Source of the DNA: Sharpea porci
Lineage (GTDB): Bacteria > Bacillota_I > Bacilli_A > Erysipelotrichales > Coprobacillaceae
Length of the DNA stretch: 64,000 nt
Assembly: GCF_009695655.1 (NCBI RefSeq)
Contig: NZ_VUNM01000009.1
Coordinates: 1-64,000 of the forward strand
Direction: 5' to 3'
The translations under genes were made by a program, and so were the position numbers. The notes beneath the pieces were generated by a model. That model saw only the letters and a program-made list of their open reading frames with translations, did no database searches and was not told the origin of the DNA. Within the stretch, counting starts at the first letter, position 1. Every line of letters starts with the position of its first letter. Shown piece after piece: positions 1-8,387 of the stretch.

Positions 1-143
1 GTATATACCGCCAGTAAACCATCCTTGGAGACAGAACAGCTGGAAGTTATATTCTTCTTCAATCAAAGCTCATTTATATGGTGCTCATAATTAAAAATAT
101 TCAGGACATTTTCAAATTCGCTTGACAACTGAATATTCATCAT
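1..143 (-). pseudogene. possible frameshifted 5' end of an unrecognised gene, cut by the left edge
   Basis: On the minus strand an ATG at 143 (others in frame at 140 and 149) follows GGGAAG by 8 nt and opens a frame beginning MMNIQLSSEF that stops at TGA (63-65). The next frame, from about position 69 to the window edge, reads protein-like (LIEEEYNFQLF, then CLQGWFTGG), so one shifted base near 61-70 would join the two into one coding start. The rest lies outside the window. It may be a decayed gene, a sequencing error, or chance. I do not recognise the protein. Confidence 0.25.
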
Positions 144-171
144 TTTCATCGCTTCCCATTTATATTATAAT
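143..171 (+). promoter_or_regulatory. promoter abutting the pentapeptide gene start
   Basis: TTTTCA (143-148), a 17-bp spacer and a perfect TATAAT (166-171). The -10 box ends only 6 bp before the ATG at 178, so the predicted transcript would start at or next to the start codon. The same AT-rich stretch read on the minus strand also contains TATAAT (164-169), which could serve the leftward frame. Confidence 0.5.
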
Positions 172-177
172 CAATTC

Positions 178-798
178 ATGAACAAGTATATGATTAAAGA
201 AAAACTTATACCTTCCTACAGTCTCTTTACTAGCCAAGAGACGATTAAAAATGTTGCATTTGATGATGATGACTTTGACTATTTAGAAATAGATGCAACT
301 GATTTTACTCATTGTAAACTTACAACGATGAATCTCAGTAACGATCAGTTTCATAACTGTCATTTTATTGAAGATGTCTTTGTCAATTGTGATTTCTCCA
401 ATGTATCCTTTGATAATACGCTATTGAGGCGTTGTACTTTTATTGATTGTAAGATGATTGGCACAGTTTTTGATAACTGTTTGCTAGAATTTGTAAGCTT
501 TGATAACTGTAAAGCAAATTATCTCAATCTCGCAAGAACACAGATGCGCACAGTCAGCTTTGAAGAATGTGATTTATCTGAAGCTTATTGGATGGAATGT
601 ACATTCAAGAATACAGTATTCACACATAGTCAATTGAGAAGAAGCGAATTTCTTCATACCTCACTTCATACGATTGATTTATCAAGCTGTAGTATTGAAG
701 GTTTGCGTATTCACCCGCAAGATTTACGCGGTGCCATCATTAATGAAGAACAGGCTGTTCTTTTAATTGGTCTACTTGGTGTCCATATCAAAGAATAG
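178..798 (+). CDS. pentapeptide repeat protein
   Basis: A 206-aa protein built of tandem degenerate A(D/N)LXX-type pentads from about residue 35 to 180, for example CHFIEDVFVNCDFSNVSF, many with Cys or Phe at the central position. This spacing predicts a right-handed quadrilateral beta helix, the fold of Qnr/McbG/MfpA proteins that mimic DNA and bind gyrase. The family also has many members of unknown role, and nothing here proves gyrase protection. No signal peptide or membrane segment is seen. The start at 178 lacks a Shine-Dalgarno sequence and sits 6 bp after a TATAAT box, so the mRNA may be leaderless. An ATG at residue 5 is an alternative but also lacks a ribosome binding site. It is the only rightward gene in the first 24 kb. 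Confidence 0.8.
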   Translation: MNKYMIKEKLIPSYSLFTSQETIKNVAFDDDDFDYLEIDATDFTHCKLTTMNLSNDQFHNCHFIEDVFVNCDFSNVSFDNTLLRRCTFIDCKMIGTVFDNCLLEFVSFDNCKANYLNLARTQMRTVSFEECDLSEAYWMECTFKNTVFTHSQLRRSEFLHTSLHTIDLSSCSIEGLRIHPQDLRGAIINEEQAVLLIGLLGVHIKE

Positions 799-827
799 AA
801 AAAGTATGGTGTTATGCCATACTTTTT
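799..827. terminator. bidirectional rho-independent terminator
   Basis: Perfect 11-bp stem AAAAAGTATGG / CCATACTTTTT (799-809 with 817-827) and a 7-nt loop. It has T-runs on both strands and sits between the convergent pentapeptide gene and the NSS transporter. Confidence 0.85.
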
Positions 828-2184
828 ACATTGAAATAATACCTAAGACATTTAATATTGAACTGATCAATATCACAATAATAAAGATAGGTGCAATATA
901 TTTCATCATCAAGATATAAATCTTCTTTCTCTTAAACTTTGATGAGTGTTCTATTTCAGCACTGATCTTTTCAATACCAATAACTCTTGTCACCAAGAAA
1001 CAAATTGAAAGAGCTGCTATTGGCATCATCACGGAATTCGTCAGGAAGTCAAAGAAATCTAAGAAATCCATACCAAGAATACTGATAAAATGCAATGGAC
1101 CAAAGCCAAGTGATGAAAGTGTACCTAAAGCAATCATAATGACACCCATTAAGACCGTTGATTTCTTACGGTCCCAGCCTAATTCATCTTCAAATGTGGA
1201 TACAGCAGACTCAGTCAAGGCAATGGAAGAAGTCAAGGCAGCGAGCAAGACAAGTAAGAAGAATGCGACACCAGCGAATCCTCCTGCTCCCATGGAGTTA
1301 AAGACTTTTGGCAATGTAATAAACATGAGCGAAGGACCTGCCCCTAATGCCTTGGCATTTCCATTTGAGAAGGCAAAGACAGCAGGAATAATCATTAAGC
1401 CAGCAAGAATCGCAATGACTGTATCAAAGACTTCAACATTGGATGTTGCGGATTCAATATCAAATTCCTTTTTCATATAGCTGCCAAAAGTAATCAAAAT
1501 ACCCATCGCAATGGATAAGGAATAGAACATCTGTCCCATCGCTGTTACAAGCGTCATAAGTGAAAAGTTCTTAAAATTAGGAATCAAAAAATACTTCACA
1601 CCGGCTAATGCGCCCGGACGTGTAACGGAATAGACAGCAACAATAACGGCTAACAGTACAAGAATAGGCATCATAATCTTAGACACTTTTTCAATACCAT
1701 TCTGTACTCCACCAAAGATAATCACTAATGTCATTAAGCAGAAGATGATAAAGAATAATTCAACATTCCATCCATCTTTAATAAAATTAGAAAAATAAGT
1801 ATCACTTGCGACCTGATGAACATGCCCGATGGCATATTCATAAAGGTACTTACAGACCCAGCCACCAATAACGGAATAGTAAGGTACAATCAGCATTGGA
1901 ATAATGGCATTAATCCAGCCACCAAATTTTAAAGGCAGGCTTTTGCCAAAGAACTGGAAGGCACCAACAGGTGATTTTCTTGTCATACGACCAATGGCTG
2001 ATTCACTCATAATCATTGCATAGCCAAACGTTAAGACAAGAATGAGATAAATCAACAAGAAAATACCACCGCCATACTTGGCTGCAAGATAAGGAAAGCG
2101 CCAGATATTCCCTAAGCCAACAGCACTCCCTGCCGCCGCTAAAACAAATCCGAGCTTCCCGGAAAATTTACTTCTTTCTTTCAT
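826..2184 (-). CDS. NSS-family sodium-dependent amino-acid/amine transporter
   Basis: A 452-aa membrane protein of the neurotransmitter:sodium symporter family (LeuT/TnaT/MhsT type). The N-terminal GSAVGLGNIWRFPYLAAKYG matches the conserved TM1 unwound region that forms Na1/Na2 and substrate contacts. About 11 hydrophobic segments follow, against 11-12 in bacterial members. It should couple Na+ entry to uptake of an amino acid, and the sequence does not reveal which one. The start was set at 2184 because GGGAG lies about 8 nt upstream; the longer frame begins at a TTG upstream of that site. It is monocistronic, ending in the shared bidirectional terminator. Confidence 0.9.
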   Translation of the reverse strand: MKERSKFSGKLGFVLAAAGSAVGLGNIWRFPYLAAKYGGGIFLLIYLILVLTFGYAMIMSESAIGRMTRKSPVGAFQFFGKSLPLKFGGWINAIIPMLIVPYYSVIGGWVCKYLYEYAIGHVHQVASDTYFSNFIKDGWNVELFFIIFCLMTLVIIFGGVQNGIEKVSKIMMPILVLLAVIVAVYSVTRPGALAGVKYFLIPNFKNFSLMTLVTAMGQMFYSLSIAMGILITFGSYMKKEFDIESATSNVEVFDTVIAILAGLMIIPAVFAFSNGNAKALGAGPSLMFITLPKVFNSMGAGGFAGVAFFLLVLLAALTSSIALTESAVSTFEDELGWDRKKSTVLMGVIMIALGTLSSLGFGPLHFISILGMDFLDFFDFLTNSVMMPIAALSICFLVTRVIGIEKISAEIEHSSKFKRKKIYILMMKYIAPIFIIVILISSILNVLGIISM

Positions 2185-2302
2185 AAATATACTCCCAAAC
2201 AAACTTCTTTATTATTGTATCAATGTTCATACAATTATAAAGGCTTATTTATTATAGGCTTTTTCAACAAAATTACAACTATTTTTCTCATTTTCCATAA
2301 GA

Positions 2303-2330
2303 AAAGGTATAAGCATCACCTTATACCTTT
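2303..2330 (-). terminator. terminator of the MFS gene
   Basis: 11-bp inverted repeat AAAGGTATAAG / CTTATACCTTT with a 6-nt loop. It overlaps the MFS stop codon and is followed on the minus strand by a short T-rich tract. Confidence 0.75.
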
Positions 2331-3487
2331 CTAAAGAGTTTTGTATTTTTCCCACTAGGAATACGATAGAAGAGCACAATAACCATTCCTATAATTAATA
2401 TGAGTAAGCAGACACGATACATCATAGTATAGCTTGTGGCATCAAGAAGATGACCACCAATATTCGTAAAGACAATCGATGAGAGATTACGCATTGTCTG
2501 AATAAAAGCCAAGGCTGTAATTTGTTGGTGCTTATCGACAATCGTAAAGACAACCTTAAGATTAATCATTGTCAATAACATGCCAGCAGGATGCTTGCCA
2601 ATAAATGTCGCAATAACTTTTAATGATAGTGTTGTATCAAAGGCATAGATTCCATATTGAATCAGCATCATGATATAGGCAATGATAATCAGGGTCTTGT
2701 TAGAAAGCTTGTCCATAAATGTATATGAGAAGAATACTAAGGGTGCTTCACAGACAACCGCGACACTTAACAATGTTGTAGCAAAGGATGTCGAAAGGCC
2801 ATCATGCGTCAGCATTGAAGGAATATAGGTATTGCCAAGTGAACTTACCCCAAAGAATAAGCCAGTAATAATAAGATAGATGAGATATTTCTTGTTGACG
2901 AATAAATCTTTTGTATGAACATCATGATCAGCATTAGCCACTGTATCAATATGCGGATGGGTGCCAAGTAAACCGACAATGGCTAAAGCAATAGTGATAA
3001 TGCAAGCCACAAAGATAGCTCCAGGCGCAATGAAATCATAAAGTAAGCCAGCCATTTGGGTACCGATGGCATAGCCAATCGTTCCCCATATGCGAATCTT
3101 GCCATAGCGATATGGTGAGGCAGTTGCAATCTTCTCCATTGCTGGACAAATACTATTCATCACAGTAAGGACAAGAGAATAGTTGATGGTGATGAGAATC
3201 AGATTTTGTGAAAAGACAAAGAGCGCTGAGCCTATCATTGCAAGAATCAATGAAATTATATTCACCTTCTTCACAGAATAACGGTCGCTAAGCTCGCCAA
3301 CAAAGGGCTGGGCAATAAGTGAAGTAAAGTAGGAAATAGAGACAACTAAAGAGACATCTGCCGCCTTATATCCCTTCCCCATTAAATAAACAGAAATCAG
3401 GCATGAAAACATAGCCCAAGAAAGATAATAAAAGTTATAGACTAGAAAATAAGCCAAATAGCTATTGCGATATGTATGTTTATGCAT
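2321..3487 (-). CDS. MFS transporter (MFS_1-like / nucleoside-proton symporter type)
   Basis: A 388-aa protein with about 12 predicted membrane segments. The N half carries the loop 2-3 signature GELSDRYSVKKV (G-x-x-x-D-R-x-x-x-K/R) typical of the major facilitator superfamily. The short N-terminus and layout (YFLVYNFYYLSWAMFSCLIS, then VYLMGKGYKAADVSLV) resemble the PF12832 MFS_1_like group that includes NupG-type and 3-phenylpropionate transporters. The substrate cannot be told. The start at 3487 has the strong site AAGGGAGGAA 5 nt upstream; the longer frame adds 24 residues with no better signal. It stands alone between two terminators. Confidence 0.8.
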   Translation of the reverse strand: MHKHTYRNSYLAYFLVYNFYYLSWAMFSCLISVYLMGKGYKAADVSLVVSISYFTSLIAQPFVGELSDRYSVKKVNIISLILAMIGSALFVFSQNLILITINYSLVLTVMNSICPAMEKIATASPYRYGKIRIWGTIGYAIGTQMAGLLYDFIAPGAIFVACIITIALAIVGLLGTHPHIDTVANADHDVHTKDLFVNKKYLIYLIITGLFFGVSSLGNTYIPSMLTHDGLSTSFATTLLSVAVVCEAPLVFFSYTFMDKLSNKTLIIIAYIMMLIQYGIYAFDTTLSLKVIATFIGKHPAGMLLTMINLKVVFTIVDKHQQITALAFIQTMRNLSSIVFTNIGGHLLDATSYTMMYRVCLLILIIGMVIVLFYRIPSGKNTKLFRKV

Positions 3488-3532
3488 AAGTTCCTCCCTT
3501 ATGCCTATTGTATAGATTTCATCAAACTTGTC

Positions 3533-3563
3533 TAGAAAAAAAGAAGTGTCGAAAGACACTTCT
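3533..3563 (-). terminator. terminator of the fruK-fruA operon
   Basis: AGAAGTGTC / GACACTTCT (3542-3550 with 3555-3563) around a 4-nt loop, followed on the minus strand by seven T (3536-3542). Confidence 0.9.
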
Positions 3564-3568
3564 CATGA

Positions 3569-5476
3569 TTATTTTTCTAATGGTTTCTTCCAGAATGAAA
3601 GAACTAGTGCACCAACAACTGAACCAATAGCAATTGATGCAAGATACAATGGCCAGTTACCAATTGTAGCAATAACGAAGATACCACCATGTGGTGCTCT
3701 TAATGTACAGTTGAAGGCCATTGATAAACCGCCAGCAATAGCTGAACCAAGAACACATGAAGGGATGACATGAACTGGATCATTAGCAGCAAATGGAATA
3801 GCTCCTTCTGAAATGAATGATAAGCCCATAACATAGTTAACTAAACCAGCATTACGTTCTTCTTCAGTCCATTTATCTTTAAAGAATGTTGTTGATAAAG
3901 CGATAACAAGAGGTGGAACCATACCACCAGCCATAACTGATGCCATTAATGTATAGTTACCTGAAGCAAGTAAACCTGTAGCTGTAACATATGCAGCCTT
4001 GTTGAAAGGACCACCCATGTCAATAGACATCATACCACCAGCAACAATACCAAGAATAATACCATATTTTCCTAAACCATTTAAGAATGATGTTAAGCCA
4101 CCATTGATTACACCCATAATTGGGTTAACTGCTGAAGCAAATACACCCATTAAGGCAACACCTAATAATGGATAAAGAAGAATTGGCTTAACGCCTTCAA
4201 GTGATTTAGGTAAGCCTTTTAAAGCTTTCTTTAATAAAAGAATAATCCAACCAGCAACAAAGCCATAAAGAAGCGCACCCAAGAAACCTGGAGTAGCAGA
4301 AACCTTTGTAGCGAATGGATCAGCGAATGTAGCACCGCTCTTTGCAAGTAAGCCACCAACAAAACCAACAGCAAGACCTGGTCTATCAGCAATAGACATA
4401 GCAATGAAACCAGATAAGATTGGTAACATCATATCAAAGGCAACACCACCAATAGCCTTGAACCAAGCTGCTAATGGTGTAGATGAACCAAAGTTAGCAC
4501 CAGCATTCTTATCATCAACTAAGAAGGCAATGGCAATCAAGATACCACCAGCAACTACGAATGGAAGCATATGTGATACACCATTCATTAAGTGCTTATA
4601 GAAGCCCTGAGCTTTAGAAGAGTCTGTTGAAGCAGTCGCACCTTCTTCAGCATGATAGATTGGAGCCTGACCATTTCTGATCTTATTGATTAATTCTTCT
4701 GGATGTCTGATACCTTCAGTAACTGGTACTGAAATTAATGGTTTGCCATCAAAACGTGCCATTTCAACATTCTTGTCAGCCGCAATAATAATACCATCAG
4801 CTGCAGCAATTTCTTCTGGTGTCAAGGCATTGCCAACACCTTCAGAGCCATTTGTTTCAGCTTTAAGTGGGTAACCCATTGCTTCGCCGGCCTTTGTCAA
4901 GTTTTCAGCAGCCATGAATGTATGAGCAATACCTGTAGGACATGCTGTTACAGCTAAGACTTTATAGCCCGTTGTCTTCTTTTCTTCTTCAGCTTTCTGA
5001 GCTGCTTCTTCAGCATCTCTCTTGCTTTCTTCATCATCAATGATGCTTAGGAATTCTTCAGGTGTTTTTGCAGCCATTAATCTTGTTCTGAATTCTTCAT
5101 TCATTAAAAGCATTGATAATTTAGCAAGTGCCTGTAAATGCACATTACCAGCACCTTCTGGTGCAGCAATCATGAAGAATAACTTTGCAGGCTGGCCGTC
5201 AAGTGAATCATAATCAACACCATCTGGTACTGTCATTGAAGCAAGTCCTGCTTTTTTAACAGCAGCAACCTGAGCATGTGGAATAGCGATGCCTTCGCCA
5301 ATACCTGTTGAAGTCTGTGCTTCACGGGCAAGAATACCTTTCTTATAAGCAGCCTTATCAGAAATCTTGCCTGACTTGTCCATAAGATCAACTAAGTGAT
5401 CAATTGCTTCCTCTTTACTAGCAACTGAAACATTTAAGTCAATCGCACGAACATCCAATAGTTCTGTGATTTTCAT
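3569..5476 (-). CDS. fruA: PTS fructose transporter, fused EIIA-EIIB-EIIC
   Basis: A 635-aa three-domain fructose permease. EIIA (about residues 1-145) has the phosphorylated His in GIGEGIAIPHAQV. A charged linker follows. EIIB (about 170-270) has the phospho-Cys in VTACPTGIAHTFMAAENL. EIIC (about 290-630) is the membrane channel. It takes up fructose and releases fructose-1-phosphate inside. It starts 1 nt after the fruK stop, with AAGGGG inside the fruK end as ribosome binding site, so the two genes are translationally linked. Length and domain order are normal for FruA. The RpiR-type gene upstream is the likely local regulator. Confidence 0.96.
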   Translation of the reverse strand: MKITELLDVRAIDLNVSVASKEEAIDHLVDLMDKSGKISDKAAYKKGILAREAQTSTGIGEGIAIPHAQVAAVKKAGLASMTVPDGVDYDSLDGQPAKLFFMIAAPEGAGNVHLQALAKLSMLLMNEEFRTRLMAAKTPEEFLSIIDDEESKRDAEEAAQKAEEEKKTTGYKVLAVTACPTGIAHTFMAAENLTKAGEAMGYPLKAETNGSEGVGNALTPEEIAAADGIIIAADKNVEMARFDGKPLISVPVTEGIRHPEELINKIRNGQAPIYHAEEGATASTDSSKAQGFYKHLMNGVSHMLPFVVAGGILIAIAFLVDDKNAGANFGSSTPLAAWFKAIGGVAFDMMLPILSGFIAMSIADRPGLAVGFVGGLLAKSGATFADPFATKVSATPGFLGALLYGFVAGWIILLLKKALKGLPKSLEGVKPILLYPLLGVALMGVFASAVNPIMGVINGGLTSFLNGLGKYGIILGIVAGGMMSIDMGGPFNKAAYVTATGLLASGNYTLMASVMAGGMVPPLVIALSTTFFKDKWTEEERNAGLVNYVMGLSFISEGAIPFAANDPVHVIPSCVLGSAIAGGLSMAFNCTLRAPHGGIFVIATIGNWPLYLASIAIGSVVGALVLSFWKKPLEK

Positions 5477-5477
5477 A

Positions 5478-6392
5478 TTATTTGTTTCCCCTTAAATTTC
5501 TCAAATTTTCATAAATAAAATCTTTTGTCGCAAGTGAATCACTAAATGCAGTCGCACCACCACTGGCCGTACCAAGTTCAAGTGCTTCTTCATAATCCCC
5601 ATTCTTTAAGTATCCAGCAATAAAGCCAGCTACCATTGAATCACCAGCACCAACGGAATTCTTAACTTTACCCTTGCAAACACCCATACGATGTGTTTCG
5701 CCATTTTCATCAACGAGAAGACTACCATCTCCAGCTAATGACACAAGTACATTTCTTGCGCCCATTTCTTGAAGTTTCTTCGCATATTTTACGATATCTT
5801 CTTCGCCTTGTAATTTCACATTAAAGATATCTTCAATTTCGAAATTATTTGGCTTAATCAAGAATGGCTTATACTTCAAGACATTCACAAGTAACTGTCC
5901 TGTTGCATCCACAACCGCATAGATATTCTTGCTGGCAAGCTTTTCTAAAATAGTTTCATAGATGTTATTAGGGACACATGATGGAATAGATCCTGATAAA
6001 ACAAGCACATCACTCTTGCCCATTTTATACAGCTTCGCAAAAAGTTTGTAAAGATCTGCTTCAGTAATATGAGGACCCATACCATTAATTTCTGTTTCCT
6101 CATCACTTCTAAGCTTAACATTAATTCTGCTCATGCCTTCTTCAACATCAATGAAGTCACCATCAACACCCATTTCCTTCACTCCAGCTTTAACCTTTTC
6201 ACCAGTAAAGCCAGCAGTAAATCCTAAAGCCTTTGTAGAATAACCAAGTTCTTTCAAGATAAATGACACATTAATGCCTTTACCCCCAACGAAGATATGT
6301 TCTTCGTTGACACGATTCACGACACCTGTTTGAAAGTGATCGACACTGATCACATAGTCTAAAGCAGGATTAAAAGTAACTGTGTAAATCAT
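5478..6392 (-). CDS. fruK: 1-phosphofructokinase
   Basis: A 304-aa PfkB/ribokinase-family kinase that converts fructose-1-phosphate to fructose-1,6-bisphosphate. The N-terminal FNPALDYVISVD and GGKGINVSFILKELG are the family substrate motif. The C-terminal NSVGAGDSMVAGFIAG holds the anion hole and catalytic Asp. AGAAAGGAAA precedes the ATG. With fruA it forms a two-gene operon behind a good sigma-A promoter at 6426-6454. Tagatose-6-phosphate kinase (LacC) is the close alternative, but fusion to the fructose PTS context makes FruK the better call. Confidence 0.95.
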   Translation of the reverse strand: MIYTVTFNPALDYVISVDHFQTGVVNRVNEEHIFVGGKGINVSFILKELGYSTKALGFTAGFTGEKVKAGVKEMGVDGDFIDVEEGMSRINVKLRSDEETEINGMGPHITEADLYKLFAKLYKMGKSDVLVLSGSIPSCVPNNIYETILEKLASKNIYAVVDATGQLLVNVLKYKPFLIKPNNFEIEDIFNVKLQGEEDIVKYAKKLQEMGARNVLVSLAGDGSLLVDENGETHRMGVCKGKVKNSVGAGDSMVAGFIAGYLKNGDYEEALELGTASGGATAFSDSLATKDFIYENLRNLRGNK

Positions 6393-6425
6393 TTTTCTTT
6401 TTCCTTTCTGCTATATTTCAGCTTC

Positions 6426-6454
6426 ATTTTATAACGACACAATATTTTCGTCAA
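6426..6454 (-). promoter_or_regulatory. promoter of fruK-fruA
   Basis: TTGACG (-35, 6449-6454), a 17-bp spacer and TAAAAT (-10, 6426-6431) on the minus strand. Confidence 0.7.
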
Positions 6455-6474
6455 TATCATTTTCACGAAATTTA

Positions 6475-6491
6475 CTTTCATATAATGAAAG
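6475..6491. promoter_or_regulatory. candidate RpiR-type operator upstream of fruK
   Basis: Perfect 17-bp palindrome CTTTCATATAATGAAAG, arms CTTTCAT/ATGAAAG, about 20 bp upstream of the fruK -35 box. The TTTCA/TGAAA half-sites resemble operators reported for RpiR-family regulators. Binding by the adjacent regulator is inferred. Confidence 0.45.
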
Positions 6492-6492
6492 A

Positions 6493-7344
6493 TTAGCGCT
6501 TATCCACCGCAAACATTTCTTCGCATGTAGCCATACGATTATGGGAATCAGGCACCATCACTGTTAAAAACAAGAAAATAATTTCCATCACTGTTGTCGC
6601 TGAAACACGGCTGAAGCAGAATTCATCAAGAAAAAGTTTTTCACGTGATGCTGTTGTGATATGATAAGTCACCTGATCACCAATAGCTGAATGGGGATTA
6701 TTCGTAATACCGATCGTTGTAGCACCATTCTTATTCGCAATTTCCACCGCTTCAACAACCTTATTGGATTCACCCGAATTCGAGATAGCGATTAAAACAT
6801 CCTTTTCACCAAGCGTATGCGTATAGGAAAGCTGTGTCTCCCAGATAGTACCAGCTGTTGTTGGTATGCCAAGTTCATTGAGCTTAAAGGCCCCGTCAAT
6901 CGCAACCGGAATAGTATTTCCTACGGCCACAATTTGTACTGCTCGTGCATCTAGGATAGCGTGAAGCAAGGCTTCAAATTCCTTTGGATCAATCATATTG
7001 ACCGTTTGTTTGAGTTCTTCGATTTTATTAGCGAGGATATTTTGTAAAGACTGGCCAATATTATCACAACTTATGTCATTCGAGATATTGCCTTCGCCAT
7101 ATGTTTCTACCATTTCCTTGGCTAACCCAATTTTTAATTGATGAAAGCCTTTAACACCAATACGCTTACAGAATCTTGATACGGATGCTTCCGAAACATC
7201 ACTCTCTTTGGCAAGTTCTGATACAGTCATATCGACAACTCTCTTATGATTATTCAGGATGTATTTTGCAATCTTCTTTTCTGAATCAAAAAATTGATCA
7301 TACATAACTGAAATATGATCCATTACCGTTAATTGATCACTCAT
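6493..7344 (-). CDS. RpiR/MurR-family transcriptional regulator of the fructose operon
   Basis: A 283-aa protein. An N-terminal HTH_6 domain (about residues 1-75) has the recognition helix around SEASVSRFCKRIG. A C-terminal SIS domain (about 115-260) contains VAVGNTIPVAIDGAFKLNELG and ISNSGESNKVVE, the sugar-phosphate binding loops. It probably senses a phosphosugar such as fructose-1-phosphate and controls fruKA, which follows 100 bp downstream on the same strand. The start at 7344 has GGAGGG 7 nt upstream; the longer frame adds 19 residues from a poor start. A near-palindrome at 7356-7374 over its own translation start suggests autoregulation. Confidence 0.88.
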   Translation of the reverse strand: MSDQLTVMDHISVMYDQFFDSEKKIAKYILNNHKRVVDMTVSELAKESDVSEASVSRFCKRIGVKGFHQLKIGLAKEMVETYGEGNISNDISCDNIGQSLQNILANKIEELKQTVNMIDPKEFEALLHAILDARAVQIVAVGNTIPVAIDGAFKLNELGIPTTAGTIWETQLSYTHTLGEKDVLIAISNSGESNKVVEAVEIANKNGATTIGITNNPHSAIGDQVTYHITTASREKLFLDEFCFSRVSATTVMEIIFLFLTVMVPDSHNRMATCEEMFAVDKR

Positions 7345-7355
7345 GTTTATCCCTC

Positions 7356-7374
7356 CACGAAATATATTTTCATG
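7356..7374. promoter_or_regulatory. candidate operator upstream of the fru regulator gene
   Basis: Imperfect palindrome CACGAAATATATTTTCATG (CA-x-GAAA-N5-TTTC-x-TG). It lies next to the ribosome binding site of the RpiR gene and has the same GAAA/TTTC logic as the fruK palindrome, but arranged inside-out. Confidence 0.3.
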
Positions 7375-7418
7375 AATAATGATAACATGAAACATTATCA
7401 AAGAAAAGCACTTACAAT

Positions 7419-7446
7419 GAAAAAAAGCAGGCCATCAAGACCTACT
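7419..7446 (-). terminator. terminator of the patatin-exchanger operon
   Basis: On the minus strand AGTAGG ... CCTGCT (stem with one G-U pair) is followed by seven T. It overlaps the exchanger stop codon. Confidence 0.7.
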
Positions 7447-8383
7447 TCAATAAATAAACAAGATAAATACTATAAACAACAAGCATAGCAATACCACCAT
7501 AGCGTTTCAGTTTGTGATCCTTATTGAGTACAAGTAAAGCTAAGATGACTGTTGCCGCAATGGCCATAATGGAATCCACAAAGAATTGAGGTTGGTATGC
7601 AATTGGTGTAATTAATGATGATAAGCCAAGAATAAAGAGAATGTTGAAGATGTTGGAACCAACAATATTACCAATAGCGATATCCGCGGATCCCTTCTTG
7701 GCAGCAGTTAGAGATGTGACAAGTTCAGGAAGCGATGTCCCAAAGGCGACAATCGTCAAACCAATGACACGTTCACTGACACCTAGTATTCTAGCGATAT
7801 TGCTTGCTCCATCAACCGCAAAATTACTGCCCACAACAACGACTCCAATCCCTACAACCGTCATCAACAATAACACTGCAATATTTCTTTCCTGAATAGG
7901 ACCTTCATCCTCTTCCTCAATCAAGCCATTCTTTGTCATAAAGAAGAGATAGCTGAGATAAGCGACGAATAAGACTGTCAGAATAATCCCATCAGTTAGG
8001 ACAAGCTTTTGTTTTCTTAAGCCTAAAACAGGAAGTATGATTGAAATAGCAATCAGGAATGGTATTTCATAATTGATGGTATTTTTCTTTAAGGCAAGTG
8101 GTGTAATAATAGAAGTAATGCCAAGAATGACCAAAATATTAATGATATTCGATCCTAGAACATTACCTATCGCAATATCCGCACTATGCTTGAAGGCTGA
8201 AGTGATGGAGACTGCTGCTTCTGGTGCACTTGTTCCCATGGCAACGATTGTTAGACCGATGACCAGGGAAGGAATTCCAAGTTTGTTGGCAATTCCACTT
8301 GCTCCTGAGACAAGCCAGTCTGCTCCTTTGATCAGCATTAGAAAGCCGATAACGAGCATTCCAATATTTATAATAATTTCCAT
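7442..8383 (-). CDS. calcium/sodium antiporter of the CaCA family (YrbG-like)
   Basis: A 313-aa membrane protein with the two inverted alpha repeats of cation/Ca2+ exchangers. Repeat 1 reads GLTIVAMGTSAPEAAVSITS and then GNVLGSNIINILVILG. Repeat 2 reads GLTIVAFGTSLPELVTSLTA and then GNIVGSNIFNILFILG. The acidic residues in SAPE and SLPE line the ion path. About ten membrane segments are visible, with a charged loop (EEEDEGPIQERN) between halves. It should export Ca2+ in exchange for Na+ or H+. The ribosome binding site GAAGGGAAAAG lies at the end of the upstream patatin gene, 4 bp away, so the two form an operon. Confidence 0.9.
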   Translation of the reverse strand: MEIIINIGMLVIGFLMLIKGADWLVSGASGIANKLGIPSLVIGLTIVAMGTSAPEAAVSITSAFKHSADIAIGNVLGSNIINILVILGITSIITPLALKKNTINYEIPFLIAISIILPVLGLRKQKLVLTDGIILTVLFVAYLSYLFFMTKNGLIEEEDEGPIQERNIAVLLLMTVVGIGVVVVGSNFAVDGASNIARILGVSERVIGLTIVAFGTSLPELVTSLTAAKKGSADIAIGNIVGSNIFNILFILGLSSLITPIAYQPQFFVDSIMAIAATVILALLVLNKDHKLKRYGGIAMLVVYSIYLVYLLK

Positions 8384-8387
8384 ATAT

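Noticed and set aside
3528-5213. Plus-strand frames across fruA
   Set aside because: They are antisense to a confidently identified gene with full domain motifs.
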